DNA of 19,250 nt from an uncultured Novosphingobium sp. (GCA_946886365.1 CAMPIM010000073.1:1-19250); one strand, 5' to 3'. Counted from the stretch's first letter, positions 8,791-16,572 are shown. Program-made: numbers and translations. The notes: generated from the sequence alone by a model not told the origin.

Positions 8791-8819
8791 GCATACTTCT
8801 CCCTGTTAAGTAAAATCAA

Positions 8820-8870
8820 TCGTTTATTATGAATTTTATCGAAACGACTGATCTATCGTTCACCTTGAAC
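8820..8870 (-). promoter_or_regulatory. Candidate operator/promoter region upstream of the TonB receptor
   Basis: The AT-rich 98-bp spacer between the alcohol dehydrogenase and the receptor holds two perfect inverted repeats: GTTCA-N3-TGAAC at 8858-8870, and TCGTTT (8820-8825) with AAACGA (8842-8847). Their closeness to the receptor start suggests regulator binding. No clear -35 box could be picked, and the regulator is unknown. Confidence 0.35.
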
Positions 8871-8888
8871 AATCACTGCCAAACTGTT

Positions 8889-9947
8889 TTACGATTTCCG
8901 CAAGGATGCGTTATTGATGACGAAGCGGTATCGGACGTCGCCTTTGAGCATGCGCTCATAGGCGTGGTTGATGTCCTGGATATCGATCATCTCGACATCG
9001 CAGCTGATGCCGTTGGCGGCGCAGAAATCGAGCATCTCCTGGGTTTCGGCGATGCCGCCGACATTGGAACTGGCGACCGACCTGCGGCCCATCATCAGCG
9101 GGACGTTGTGAAGCGGCGGATCGATGGCGCCGAGCAGTCCCAGGAGGATGAGCGTGCCGTTCCACGCAAGGGTGGCGACATAGGGATTGACGTCGTGGGC
9201 GTTGGGAACAGTGTCGAGGATATAGTCGAAGCTGTTGGCCGCCGCCGCCATCTGCGCCTCGTCGGTGGAGAGCACGACATGATCCGCGCCCAGGCGCCGC
9301 GCCTCTTCCTCCTTGTCGGGGCTGCGCGTGAACAGCGTCACTTCCGCGCCCATCGCCTTGGCGAACTTCAGCCCCATGTGCCCCAGGCCGCCCAGGCCGA
9401 TCACGGCAACCTGGTGCCCCGGGCCGACCTTCCAGTGACGGAGCGGCGAGTAAGTGGTGATGCCCGCGCACAGCAATGGCGCGGCAGCTTTCGGATCCAG
9501 CCCGTCGGGGATGCGCACCGTGAACTTTTCCGAGACGACGATATTTTCGGAATAGCCGCCATGGGAGGGCATGCCGTCATGCCGGTCCATGAACCCGTAG
9601 GTGGGCGTTGCATATTCGACGCAATAGGGCTCTTCGCCCGCATGGCAGGGCTTGCACTTCTGGCAGCTGTCCACATAGCAGCCGACCCCGACCATGTCGC
9701 CGGGCTGGAACTTGCTGACGCTGCTGCCCACGGACGTCACCCGGCCGACGATCTCATGGCCCGGAACGGTCGGATAGCTGGTGTATCCGGAGTGATTGCG
9801 GGCGTGATGCAGATCGGAATGGCACACGCCACAATAGAGGATCTCAATCGCCACATCGTCGGCGCGCAGGTCACGGCGGGCGAAGGTGAAGGGCTCCAGA
9901 TCGGTGTCCGCGCTTTGCGCCGCATAGCCTTTGGTCAGGTTGGTCAT
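8889..9947 (-). CDS. Zinc-dependent NAD(P) alcohol dehydrogenase / aldehyde reductase (YahK/CAD-like)
   Basis: 352 residues. Medium-chain dehydrogenase features are complete: catalytic zinc ligands Cys42 (in CGVCHSD), His64 (GHEIVGR) and Cys160 (LLCAGIT); structural zinc ligands Cys95, Cys98, Cys101 and Cys109; and GLGGLGHMG at 184-192 for the cofactor. It is closest in pattern to cinnamyl-alcohol-dehydrogenase-type aldehyde reductases such as YahK, which reduce a broad range of aldehydes with NADPH. The start is only 17 bp past the carboxylic acid reductase stop, so the two are almost certainly cotranscribed and may be translationally coupled. The likely job is to reduce the aldehyde released by that enzyme to the alcohol, pulling the reaction forward. 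The ribosome site is weak (GGAA 13-14 nt upstream), which also hints at coupling. Confidence 0.94.
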   Translation of the reverse strand: MTNLTKGYAAQSADTDLEPFTFARRDLRADDVAIEILYCGVCHSDLHHARNHSGYTSYPTVPGHEIVGRVTSVGSSVSKFQPGDMVGVGCYVDSCQKCKPCHAGEEPYCVEYATPTYGFMDRHDGMPSHGGYSENIVVSEKFTVRIPDGLDPKAAAPLLCAGITTYSPLRHWKVGPGHQVAVIGLGGLGHMGLKFAKAMGAEVTLFTRSPDKEEEARRLGADHVVLSTDEAQMAAAANSFDYILDTVPNAHDVNPYVATLAWNGTLILLGLLGAIDPPLHNVPLMMGRRSVASSNVGGIAETQEMLDFCAANGISCDVEMIDIQDINHAYERMLKGDVRYRFVINNASLRKS

Positions 9948-9964
9948 GACTTTTTCTATGTTCC

Positions 9965-12900
9965 TTAGATGAGGCCGAGACTGGAGAGGTCAGCCAGATA
10001 CTTGCCGATCAGTTCGCGGGACAGGTGCGGGACATCCTTCGCCACGCCCACTTCATGCGCGATCACATCGGCCCGGAAGCGGGAGGAGGAAACGGACGTG
10101 CCGAACTCTGCGGGCACCTGATAGTGAAGCTGGTGCAGCAGCGGCAGCGAGCTATGCTGGCGTTGCTCTTCCGGCAGCGCGCGCAGGGCCGTGCCGAAGC
10201 GTTCAAGCCAATCGACATAATCGTCTATCCGCCGCACCGGATATCCGGCCGCATCGATCCAGTCGACGAAGCTGTCGAGCGAAATGCCGTCATCATGGGA
10301 ATTGATGACATGATAGGTGCGATAGCCGCTGGTCGCCTTGACGCCCAGGTCCGCGATGGCCTCTGCCGTGAAGTCCACCGGCAGCCCCGGATAATGGGGC
10401 TTGGCCGCGCCGCTATAGAAGGACCCAGGAGCCAGCCCCGTCGCCACTATGCTGAGCAGCAGGCGGGTGAACATGTCCGGGACATTGAGCTGCCCCTCGT
10501 AGCGGCTGTGCGCCAGGATCATGTCCGACCGGAAGGTCGCGACCGGCAGACCGAAGCGATCATGCGCATCGCGCAACAGCACCTCGGCCGCCCATTTGCT
10601 GTTGGCATAGCCATCGGCATAGCCTTCGCTCGACAGCGGTCGAACCGGGGACGTCACCCGCACATCGGCATCTTCGTCGATCATCGCGCCGCCCGGCACA
10701 TGCGCCGCCGCTACGGTCGACACATTATTGAGGGGCTTCAGCCGATGCGTGATGCCCAAGCGGATGATCTCCGCCGTGCCCGCGACATTGGGGGCGAACA
10801 TCTGCTGATAGGGCAGGACATGGTTCACCAGCGCGCCGGGATGGACGATCAGGTCCACGCTCTGCGCCAGACGCTCCCAATCAGCATCGGCAAGGCCAAG
10901 CTGCGGCTCACCCAAGTCGCCGGCCAGGACTTCAAGATGGTCCTTTGCAAGCTCGTCAAAACGGCTCTTCAATTGCGGATCGCTCTCGAACACCTCCGCG
11001 ATGCGCTGCCGCGCCGCCGCGGCATCACGGCCGCGGGCGATGCAGATCAGCTTGCCCCCCACGGCCGCCATGCGCTCGAGCCATTCAAGGCAGAGGAACC
11101 GCCCCAGAAAGCCGTTCGCCCCGGTGAGGAACACTGTCCGCACCTCCGTCGCGGGAGGCAAGGCGTCGCGCGCCGCATCCAGCACCGCGCTATCGATGAA
11201 GCGATCCAGCGTCAGGTCGCTCGCGCGGATCTCCTTTGCGCCAGCGCCATGCACCGAAGCGAAGGTCGCGCCCTTGGCATCGCCGCTGCGTCCCCGTTCG
11301 ATGAAGCGGGCGACGTCCTGCATGCTTCCGGCAGGGCTGTTGATGACCGAGACTGGCACGTCGATGCCATAAACCTCCTCGAGCAGCAATGAGCAGGACA
11401 CGGCCGAAAGGGAGTCGCCGCCCAGATCGGAGAAGCTCATCCGCTTCGACAGGTCGATATCCTCAAGCCCCAGCGTCGCCTTGACCGCGCGGGCGACCGT
11501 TTCCAGCACGGGCAGGGTCTTGCCTTCGCGGCGCAGCGCCTCAAGCTCATCCTGCTGGCTTGCCGCGATCCGGTCGTAAACGGCTTCCAGCGCGGCGGTG
11601 TAGCGTTCCTTGAACTTGGGCCGCTGATATTTGCCGATTCCCGCCAGCAGGCCGTTTTCGGCGCTGAAGGGCTCATGCTCGACGATGAAGTCGCGCGGCA
11701 CTTCATAGGGGTGGAGCTGTTCGGCACGCGCTATGTTCTGGATCGCTTCCCGCAGGGCATCCTTGATCGCGGCCGGGTCATTGGCGATCCCCATCTGCTG
11801 GAGCGTCGCTGCATTGGGCACGAACACGCCGACCAGGAAGGCGCGCTCGCTGGTGCCGTAGAGATAAACCTGCTTGATCAGCGGATCGCCATTGGTGAAG
11901 ATCGCCTCCAGCCGGGCGATGGCGACGAACTCGCCCTGCGCGAGCTTGAGCACATTGTTGCGGCGGTCGACATAGACCAGTTGGTCCGGCGCGATCTCCT
12001 GCATGATGTCGCCGGTCTTGTAATAGCCTTCTTCGTCGAACACGGCGGCCGTGGCATCGGGGCGCTTGTAATAGCCCAGCATGATGCTCGACGTCTTGAT
12101 GCGCAGCTCGCCGCGCGGGTAAGGCTTGTCGGTCTTGAAATAGCCAAGCTCGGGCACGTCATCCAGCTTGTAATCGATCACCGGCGGGCGCTGGATGCGG
12201 CTGTCGCTGAGCACGGCGGCGACCTCGGTCGCACCATAATTATTGCCCAGCTTGTAACCCAGGCACTCTTCCATGAACTGCAACACTTCAGGCGCGAGCG
12301 GAGCCGAGGCGAAGGAGGCAACGAGCAGCCGTCCGCCCAGAAGGACATCGCGCGTCTCGCGCAGCAACTCGGCCTTGACCGCCTCCAGGTCCGCGCCCGG
12401 CACGGATTGCCGCTCAAGCGCAACCTGATATTGCTGGTAGATCATCTCGCACACGCGCGGGACCAGCATCATGTAGCTTGGTCGGCAGATGCGCATGTCG
12501 TCAAACAGTTCGGACAGGTCCTTCTTGCCCGTGAAATAACCGATGCCGCCAAGGCCCAGCAGCGAAAAGACGATGCTGCGCCCGGACGTATGGTTCATCG
12601 GCATGTAGATGAGGTTGATCATCGGCATAGGCGAATCCACCAGCCACAACTGCTTGATCATCCGCTCAGGCAGCATCGCGCCTTTGGGCAGGCCAGTGCT
12701 TCCCGATGTATAGTAGATCGTGCTCAGCCGCTCCCCGTCCGCCTTGTCGAACAGCGGCGCGGGCGGCAGGGCACTGCCCTTCGCCAGAGCCGCGTCCAGC
12801 GTGACCAGCAGATGCGCGAGGCCCGCGTCGGCGAGCTTCGCCCGGGCCGTTTCGAACCGTTCGCGCTCGTCATCCACCTCGCGATGATAATCGAACAGCA

Positions 12901-13507
12901 GCAACCCGCGAGGCCGATGGCCCTGGATGACCAGTTCGGCCGCTGTCTCGATATATTCAAGGCTGACCGCCAGCCAGCTTGGCGCCACCTCGTTGAAGAT
13001 GGACAGCGATTGCTGGAACGCGCCATTGGCCTGAAGGGGTATGAGGACCGCCCCATTATGGATCCCGGCCAGATCCACCGTCACGAAATCCACGCTGCCA
13101 AAGGCCAGGATGCACAGAAAATCATCCGCCTTGAGCGCCTGCGCGGCATCGCCATGCCAGAAGGCCGCCAGTTGGCGCGCCCGATCCCAGAGCGTGCCGT
13201 AGCTGGTCATGTCGAAATGCTTCTGGATCTCCCGCGTGGTGCGCCCGGTCGCGGGATCAACCTTCAGCTCCACCGCCCGCTCAGCCAACGCCGGCCGGTC
13301 GGCATAGCCTTCCATGCAGGTCGCCACAATCTGGGCGAAACCAAGACCACTGACCCGCTTGGCAGTGTTGATCGCAGGGTCAGGCATCGCCGCCGCAATC
13401 TGCGCATCGGTCTCGATCAAGAACTTCAGACGCGTTGCAATGCCTTGCGCATAATCAGCCATCGTCATCGTATATTGCGAGCGATCCAAACTATCGTGAG
13501 AGCTCAC
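9965..13507 (-). CDS. car: Carboxylic acid reductase (A-T-R three-domain enzyme)
   Basis: 1180 residues from a GTG start, matching the usual 1170-1185 for the family. Adenylation domain (about 1-645): YTSGSTGLPKGAML at 266-279, NHTSGR with His306, NNYGATEVA at 422-430, YKTGD ending at Asp500, and the hinge region VDRRNN. Thiolation domain: DLGGDSLSAVS, with the phosphopantetheine Ser699. Reductase domain (about 790-1180): TGANGFLG at 795-802 for NADPH, NVSTVAA at 928-934, and the YANSK dyad Tyr967/Lys971. The enzyme activates a carboxylate with ATP, loads it as a thioester, and releases the aldehyde after NADPH reduction. It needs a phosphopantetheinyl transferase, and none is seen in this window. 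The frame extends upstream to ATG 13576, but that extension would code through a hairpin, whereas AGGAG lies 8 nt before GTG 13507. Natural substrate unknown. The name car is used in the generic family sense. Confidence 0.95.
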   Translation of the reverse strand: MSSHDSLDRSQYTMTMADYAQGIATRLKFLIETDAQIAAAMPDPAINTAKRVSGLGFAQIVATCMEGYADRPALAERAVELKVDPATGRTTREIQKHFDMTSYGTLWDRARQLAAFWHGDAAQALKADDFLCILAFGSVDFVTVDLAGIHNGAVLIPLQANGAFQQSLSIFNEVAPSWLAVSLEYIETAAELVIQGHRPRGLLLFDYHREVDDERERFETARAKLADAGLAHLLVTLDAALAKGSALPPAPLFDKADGERLSTIYYTSGSTGLPKGAMLPERMIKQLWLVDSPMPMINLIYMPMNHTSGRSIVFSLLGLGGIGYFTGKKDLSELFDDMRICRPSYMMLVPRVCEMIYQQYQVALERQSVPGADLEAVKAELLRETRDVLLGGRLLVASFASAPLAPEVLQFMEECLGYKLGNNYGATEVAAVLSDSRIQRPPVIDYKLDDVPELGYFKTDKPYPRGELRIKTSSIMLGYYKRPDATAAVFDEEGYYKTGDIMQEIAPDQLVYVDRRNNVLKLAQGEFVAIARLEAIFTNGDPLIKQVYLYGTSERAFLVGVFVPNAATLQQMGIANDPAAIKDALREAIQNIARAEQLHPYEVPRDFIVEHEPFSAENGLLAGIGKYQRPKFKERYTAALEAVYDRIAASQQDELEALRREGKTLPVLETVARAVKATLGLEDIDLSKRMSFSDLGGDSLSAVSCSLLLEEVYGIDVPVSVINSPAGSMQDVARFIERGRSGDAKGATFASVHGAGAKEIRASDLTLDRFIDSAVLDAARDALPPATEVRTVFLTGANGFLGRFLCLEWLERMAAVGGKLICIARGRDAAAARQRIAEVFESDPQLKSRFDELAKDHLEVLAGDLGEPQLGLADADWERLAQSVDLIVHPGALVNHVLPYQQMFAPNVAGTAEIIRLGITHRLKPLNNVSTVAAAHVPGGAMIDEDADVRVTSPVRPLSSEGYADGYANSKWAAEVLLRDAHDRFGLPVATFRSDMILAHSRYEGQLNVPDMFTRLLLSIVATGLAPGSFYSGAAKPHYPGLPVDFTAEAIADLGVKATSGYRTYHVINSHDDGISLDSFVDWIDAAGYPVRRIDDYVDWLERFGTALRALPEEQRQHSSLPLLHQLHYQVPAEFGTSVSSSRFRADVIAHEVGVAKDVPHLSRELIGKYLADLSSLGLI

Positions 13508-13515
13508 CGTGTAAT

Positions 13516-13520
13516 CTCCT
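13516..13520 (-). promoter_or_regulatory. Ribosome binding site fixing the GTG start of the carboxylic acid reductase
   Basis: AGGAG on the minus strand is followed by 8 nt and then GTG at 13507. It is the best Shine-Dalgarno match near this gene and decides for GTG over the upstream ATG at 13576. The later in-frame ATGs (MTMAD) lack a comparable site. Confidence 0.7.
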
Positions 13521-13541
13521 AATAACTTGGTCTTATAATTG

Positions 13542-13570
13542 CTGTCCGGAGATCGATTATCCCCGGACAG
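13542..13570 (-). promoter_or_regulatory. Hairpin in the leader of the carboxylic acid reductase gene
   Basis: Arms CTGTCCGG (13542-13549) and CCGGACAG (13563-13570) are perfect. Inside them GAT/ATC pair after a single mismatch, leaving a 5-nt loop. Outside, ATTG/CAAT can pair across a small bulge. The hairpin sits about 35 nt before the GTG start and 41 nt after the stop of the upstream DUF1185 gene. It could be a terminator/attenuator, a processing site or an operator. No U-run follows. Confidence 0.45.
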
Positions 13571-13611
13571 TCGCAATATGGATGATCCGACCCGCCAAAT
13601 TTAGCTAAGCC

Positions 13612-14190
13612 TTAGCGCTGACCGTCGTGGACGCTGATTTCCTCCGGACGCAATCCGCCCAGCCGGTCATGGATGCGGCCGCCCGTCGCCACGACAAGGC
13701 CAAACAGCAACTCATTCGGCCGCGGGGCATCAATGGAGCCGATCTCAACGGTGTTGAAATGACTGCGCACGAAGCTCGCATCGATGTGGAACAGCGGAAC
13801 CGGCAGGCGATACCCCGCGCTCGCCACTACTTTGGCAGCCGGAACGATGGCTTTGCCGTCCACCGCCTTACGCAAAGGCCAGCCGCCTGCCTCATGCCAG
13901 ATGGCACCATGCTCAAGCTCGCCATTCACGCCGACGATCGCGCCCTTACCGAATGCCTGGACTTTTTCTGCGCCGCCGACTGCCTTGATCAGATCTTCCG
14001 TCAGTTGCTCGCCGAGCGCTCGTGCTTCAGTCATGAAATCTTTCAGATTTTCTTCATAACGACCCGCAAAAGGATTAGCGACTACTGCATAAGCAGCGGC
14101 AGTGAGCAATGGCGTCTCAGGTGCAGGGCCATTTTCATGGTAAATTGTATCAAGAACTACGCTCTTTTTGCGCACGTTGATCAGCGACAT
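13612..14190 (-). CDS. Amino acid synthesis family protein (DUF1185)
   Basis: 192 residues, the usual length for the DUF1185/'amino acid synthesis' family (PF06684). Recognised features: MSLINVRKKSVV..TIYHENGP at the start, AAYAVVANPFAGRYEENL at about 32-49, GKGAIVGVNGELEHGAIWHE near the middle, and a C-terminal PRPNELLFGLVVATGGRIHDRLGG. The family is mostly uncharacterised despite its name and often occurs inside catabolic clusters; the mechanism is not established. It lies between the 3-hydroxyisobutyrate-dehydrogenase-like gene (38 bp upstream in transcription) and the carboxylic acid reductase (104 bp downstream). AAGGA precedes the ATG by about 8 nt. The role here is unknown. Family membership is fairly sure; function is not. 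Confidence 0.85.
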   Translation of the reverse strand: MSLINVRKKSVVLDTIYHENGPAPETPLLTAAAYAVVANPFAGRYEENLKDFMTEARALGEQLTEDLIKAVGGAEKVQAFGKGAIVGVNGELEHGAIWHEAGGWPLRKAVDGKAIVPAAKVVASAGYRLPVPLFHIDASFVRSHFNTVEIGSIDAPRPNELLFGLVVATGGRIHDRLGGLRPEEISVHDGQR

Positions 14191-14228
14191 GTTTAAATCC
14201 TTTTATAGCTCCGGGCCTTGGTCCGGCT

Positions 14229-15128
14229 TCAAATTGTCTCGCTACCGAATTGAACACCCGCCCAGCCTTCGAAATGCTTGATCAGATGTCCGTAATCCTT
14301 GGGACCATCGCCCTGAGAAACTGCAAAGGACAGGAATTGCTTGGCCGACGGCCCCATGAACATCATCACCCCCAGGCGCTCAGCCTGATCGAGACATAGC
14401 TTGACGTCCTTGTGCAGAAGGTCAGTGGCAAAGCGCATCGGGAAGTTGCGTTTCAGAACGCACTGCGGGATTTTCTCGAGAGTAGCCGAATTCCGTCCGC
14501 TCGACACATTGATAACAGCGAGCATCTGAGCCGGGTCCAACCCTGCCTTCGCTCCCAGAACCAAACCCTCGAAAGATGCGACCGCCGCAACTGCCGAAAG
14601 CGTGTTGTTGATCAGCTTCATATACTGACCAAATTGCGGAGCATCGCCCAAGTAGAAGATTTTTCCGCCGATGATGTCGAGTGTGGGCCGGGCCTTGTCG
14701 AATGCCGCCCGATCTCCCGACGCCATGATCGTTAATGTTCCTTTTTCCGCGCCCGTAGTACCGCCACTGACAGGCGCGCCGATATAGGAGATTCCCTGCT
14801 CCTTGCACCTTGCAGCAACGCGCTCGGTTACCTCGGGACCTGTTGTAGATAGGTCAACGATGATTGATGCTTGACCGCCACCGGCCAAAATCCCCTCCTC
14901 GCCACAAACAACCTTCTCCACGATCGCGGGAGTTGGCAGGCAGAGCAGGATCACGTCGACCTGGCGGGCAAGATCCGTAGGGCTTTGTGCGATCTTGGCG
15001 CCTTTTTCGCCCATTCGGGCCACAGCTTGCTCGTTGACATCGAAGACCGTCAGATCAACCTTGGCCGCAAGCAGGTTGGCCCCGAAATGGATGCCCATAT
15101 TGCCCATGCCGATAAGGCCCAATTTCAT
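14229..15128 (-). CDS. NAD(P)-dependent oxidoreductase, 3-hydroxyisobutyrate dehydrogenase family
   Basis: 299 residues. The beta-hydroxyacid dehydrogenase pattern is complete: GLIGMGNMG at the N-terminus (GxGxxG 7-12); Asp30 at the end of strand 2, favouring NAD; LPTP at 65-68; the substrate-binding APVSGGTTGAEKGTL at 118-132; the catalytic Lys171 in KLINN; and a KDVKL segment near 240. Members oxidise 3-hydroxyisobutyrate, tartronate semialdehyde (in reverse), 6-phosphogluconate-like acids or related beta-hydroxy acids. The frame stays open to 15197, but ATG 15128 has AGGA 6 nt upstream and starts directly at the Rossmann strand, so it is chosen. It is the first gene of the minus-strand block, divergent from the LysR gene, and hence the likely primary target of that regulator. 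Confidence 0.92.
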   Translation of the reverse strand: MKLGLIGMGNMGIHFGANLLAAKVDLTVFDVNEQAVARMGEKGAKIAQSPTDLARQVDVILLCLPTPAIVEKVVCGEEGILAGGGQASIIVDLSTTGPEVTERVAARCKEQGISYIGAPVSGGTTGAEKGTLTIMASGDRAAFDKARPTLDIIGGKIFYLGDAPQFGQYMKLINNTLSAVAAVASFEGLVLGAKAGLDPAQMLAVINVSSGRNSATLEKIPQCVLKRNFPMRFATDLLHKDVKLCLDQAERLGVMMFMGPSAKQFLSFAVSQGDGPKDYGHLIKHFEGWAGVQFGSETI

Positions 15129-15314
15129 TCCAGATCCTATCCTTCTTCTGTCCGTCGCACTTTCAGCGAATTTCAATGAGGATAAGCGGGCTGACACAGG
15201 AAATGATAATGCAAATATTTATATTATCTATAACATGAGGTAATGGGATTGAAGGGCTTGGCGGCCCTGCAGCAGCTTGGAAGCCGACCAGATGCGGACT
15301 GGGAACAGAGGATT
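15129..15314. promoter_or_regulatory. Divergent control region between the catabolic block and the LysR gene
   Basis: This 186-bp non-coding stretch must hold the promoters of both the leftward block and the rightward LysR gene. The centre (about 15200-15235) is strongly AT-rich compared with its flanks. A LysR-family layout predicts that the regulator binds here, represses itself and activates the divergent genes with an inducer. I could not place -35/-10 boxes with confidence. Confidence 0.55.
15205..15228. promoter_or_regulatory. Candidate LysR operator (inverted repeat GATAAT-N12-ATTATC)
   Basis: Perfect 6-bp arms GATAAT (15205-15210) and ATTATC (15223-15228) are separated by 12 bp within the LysR divergent region. 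LysR boxes are usually T-N11-A with imperfect dyad symmetry. Here the equivalent bases are 12 apart, a near but not exact fit. Confidence 0.45.
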
Positions 15315-16223
15315 ATGAAATTACGTTTGCGACAGATTGAGGTGTTCCACGCGGTGATGCTGACGGGGTCGGTGAGTGATGCGGCGCGGCTTCTGAACGT
15401 GTCGCAACCTGCGATCAGCCGAATTATCGCCCACACCGAAGACCTTCTGAAATTGAAGCTGTTTCATCGCAAAAAGGGGCGGCTCGTTCCGACCAGCGAG
15501 GGTGAAAAGCTGTATGGCCCGGTCAAGGAATTTTATCATCAGGCGATGAAAATCGACGAGTTCGCCGAAGGGCTTGCAAGCGGGCAAACCGGCCGCTTGT
15601 CGGTATGCGCGAGCCCCTCGCTCAGCCTCAGCATAGTACCACGAGCAATAGCTGAACTTTCCCATCGCATGCCGATGGCGACTTTCGAACTGTATACGAA
15701 GCTGATTCTCGACATTCCCCCGGAAGTTCTGACGCGAAAGGCCGACGTGGCCATTTCGATCATGCCGATAGAGCTTCCAAACCTCACTTGCACAAAACTG
15801 GCCACCGGGCGGATGATCTGCGCTGTCCCTGCCGGGCATTCCTTGTGCGACAAGCAGGAAATCGGATTGCGGGACTTGTCTGAACATCCCTTGGTCATGC
15901 ACCGCGCGGGGGTGAGCTTCGGCCAGTTGATTCGAAGGGCGTTCGAGAAGGCCAATGTTGATTTCATGGTCCACACTACTGTTCTGCAGACCGAGGCCGC
16001 TTGCAGTCTGGTTGAAGCCGGGCTCGGGCCAGCCATCATCGACGAATTTACTGCAGCAAACGACTACTGGCCCAATATAGTTTACCGGCCGCTTAAAGAG
16101 GAGATTCTGCTTACGCCTTGCGCTGTCTTCTCTGCCTTCGATGAGCCCGGCATGCTGGCCCAACGGTTTATCGAGGTTTTGTCCAAGACGATGTCAACAT
16201 CCCGGAAACCCTGGGATTATTAG
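15315..16223 (+). CDS. LysR-type transcriptional regulator
   Basis: 302 residues, the standard LysR length. The N-terminal winged helix-turn-helix is clear: LRLRQIEVFHAVMLTGSVSD, then AARLLNVSQPAISR (about 23-36) as the recognition region, followed by LFHRKKGRLVPTSEGEKL. The C-terminal two-lobed inducer domain begins near SVCASPSLSL and ends with the usual KTM segment. It should control the divergent minus-strand block in response to a pathway compound. The frame is open from 15243, but ATG 15315 begins exactly at the conserved domain and has AGAGG just upstream, although the spacing is short (3-4 nt). The inducer is unknown. Confidence 0.93.
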   Translation: MKLRLRQIEVFHAVMLTGSVSDAARLLNVSQPAISRIIAHTEDLLKLKLFHRKKGRLVPTSEGEKLYGPVKEFYHQAMKIDEFAEGLASGQTGRLSVCASPSLSLSIVPRAIAELSHRMPMATFELYTKLILDIPPEVLTRKADVAISIMPIELPNLTCTKLATGRMICAVPAGHSLCDKQEIGLRDLSEHPLVMHRAGVSFGQLIRRAFEKANVDFMVHTTVLQTEAACSLVEAGLGPAIIDEFTAANDYWPNIVYRPLKEEILLTPCAVFSAFDEPGMLAQRFIEVLSKTMSTSRKPWDY

Positions 16224-16416
16224 CCCTTTACAAGCAGCTTTGTATGGCGGTGGCCCCAAATGGATGTGCCGTCGAGACCTCCCCCATGTTAACAGCGAGG
16301 TGAGATTTTTCCGTTGACAAAATTTTTGATACCGCCAACTAACGGGCCGTCGAATGCCGTGGTCGATGATTCCGCATTGCAGAGACCATGCATCAACAAG
16401 TTGTTGAGAATTTGTA

Positions 16417-16451
16417 ACTTCATGAAAGTTTTCAAGAGAACTTTTTGAAGT
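16417..16451. repeat. 35-bp AT-rich hairpin
   Basis: Two consecutive perfect arm pairs: ACTTCA (16417-16422) with TGAAGT (16446-16451), and AAAGTT (16425-16430) with AACTTT (16439-16444). A small bulge separates them and the loop is 8 nt. TATAAT follows at 16455-16460. It could be a regulator site overlapping a promoter or a bidirectional terminator for LysR, about 195 bp past the LysR stop. Confidence 0.4.
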
Positions 16452-16572
16452 GAATATAATCACATCGCATATTTGGTTAATTGATCGAATATTTTCACAT
16501 CTTGGGTGAGATAGTTAATTTATCTGTTCTTGTAGTTCGAACATCGGGCATTCGCCTGATGATTGGACAACC

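Noticed and set aside
8829..9968. 379-codon open frame on the plus strand opposite the alcohol dehydrogenase
   Set aside because: The opposite strand codes for a dehydrogenase with all zinc ligands in place; this frame mirrors its codons.
10025..11392. 455-codon open frame on the plus strand opposite the CAR reductase domain
   Set aside because: Same reason: antisense to conserved reductase motifs, with no protein features of its own.
11675..13522. 615-codon open frame on the plus strand opposite CAR
   Set aside because: It is a shadow of the high-GC3 CAR gene: no recognisable domain, repetitive Arg/Gln/His/Asp composition, and CAR motifs on the other strand are complete.
16314..16342. TTGACA at 16314 as a -35 box
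   Set aside because: The base run 17 nt later (AACTAA) is a poor -10, so no promoter is called.
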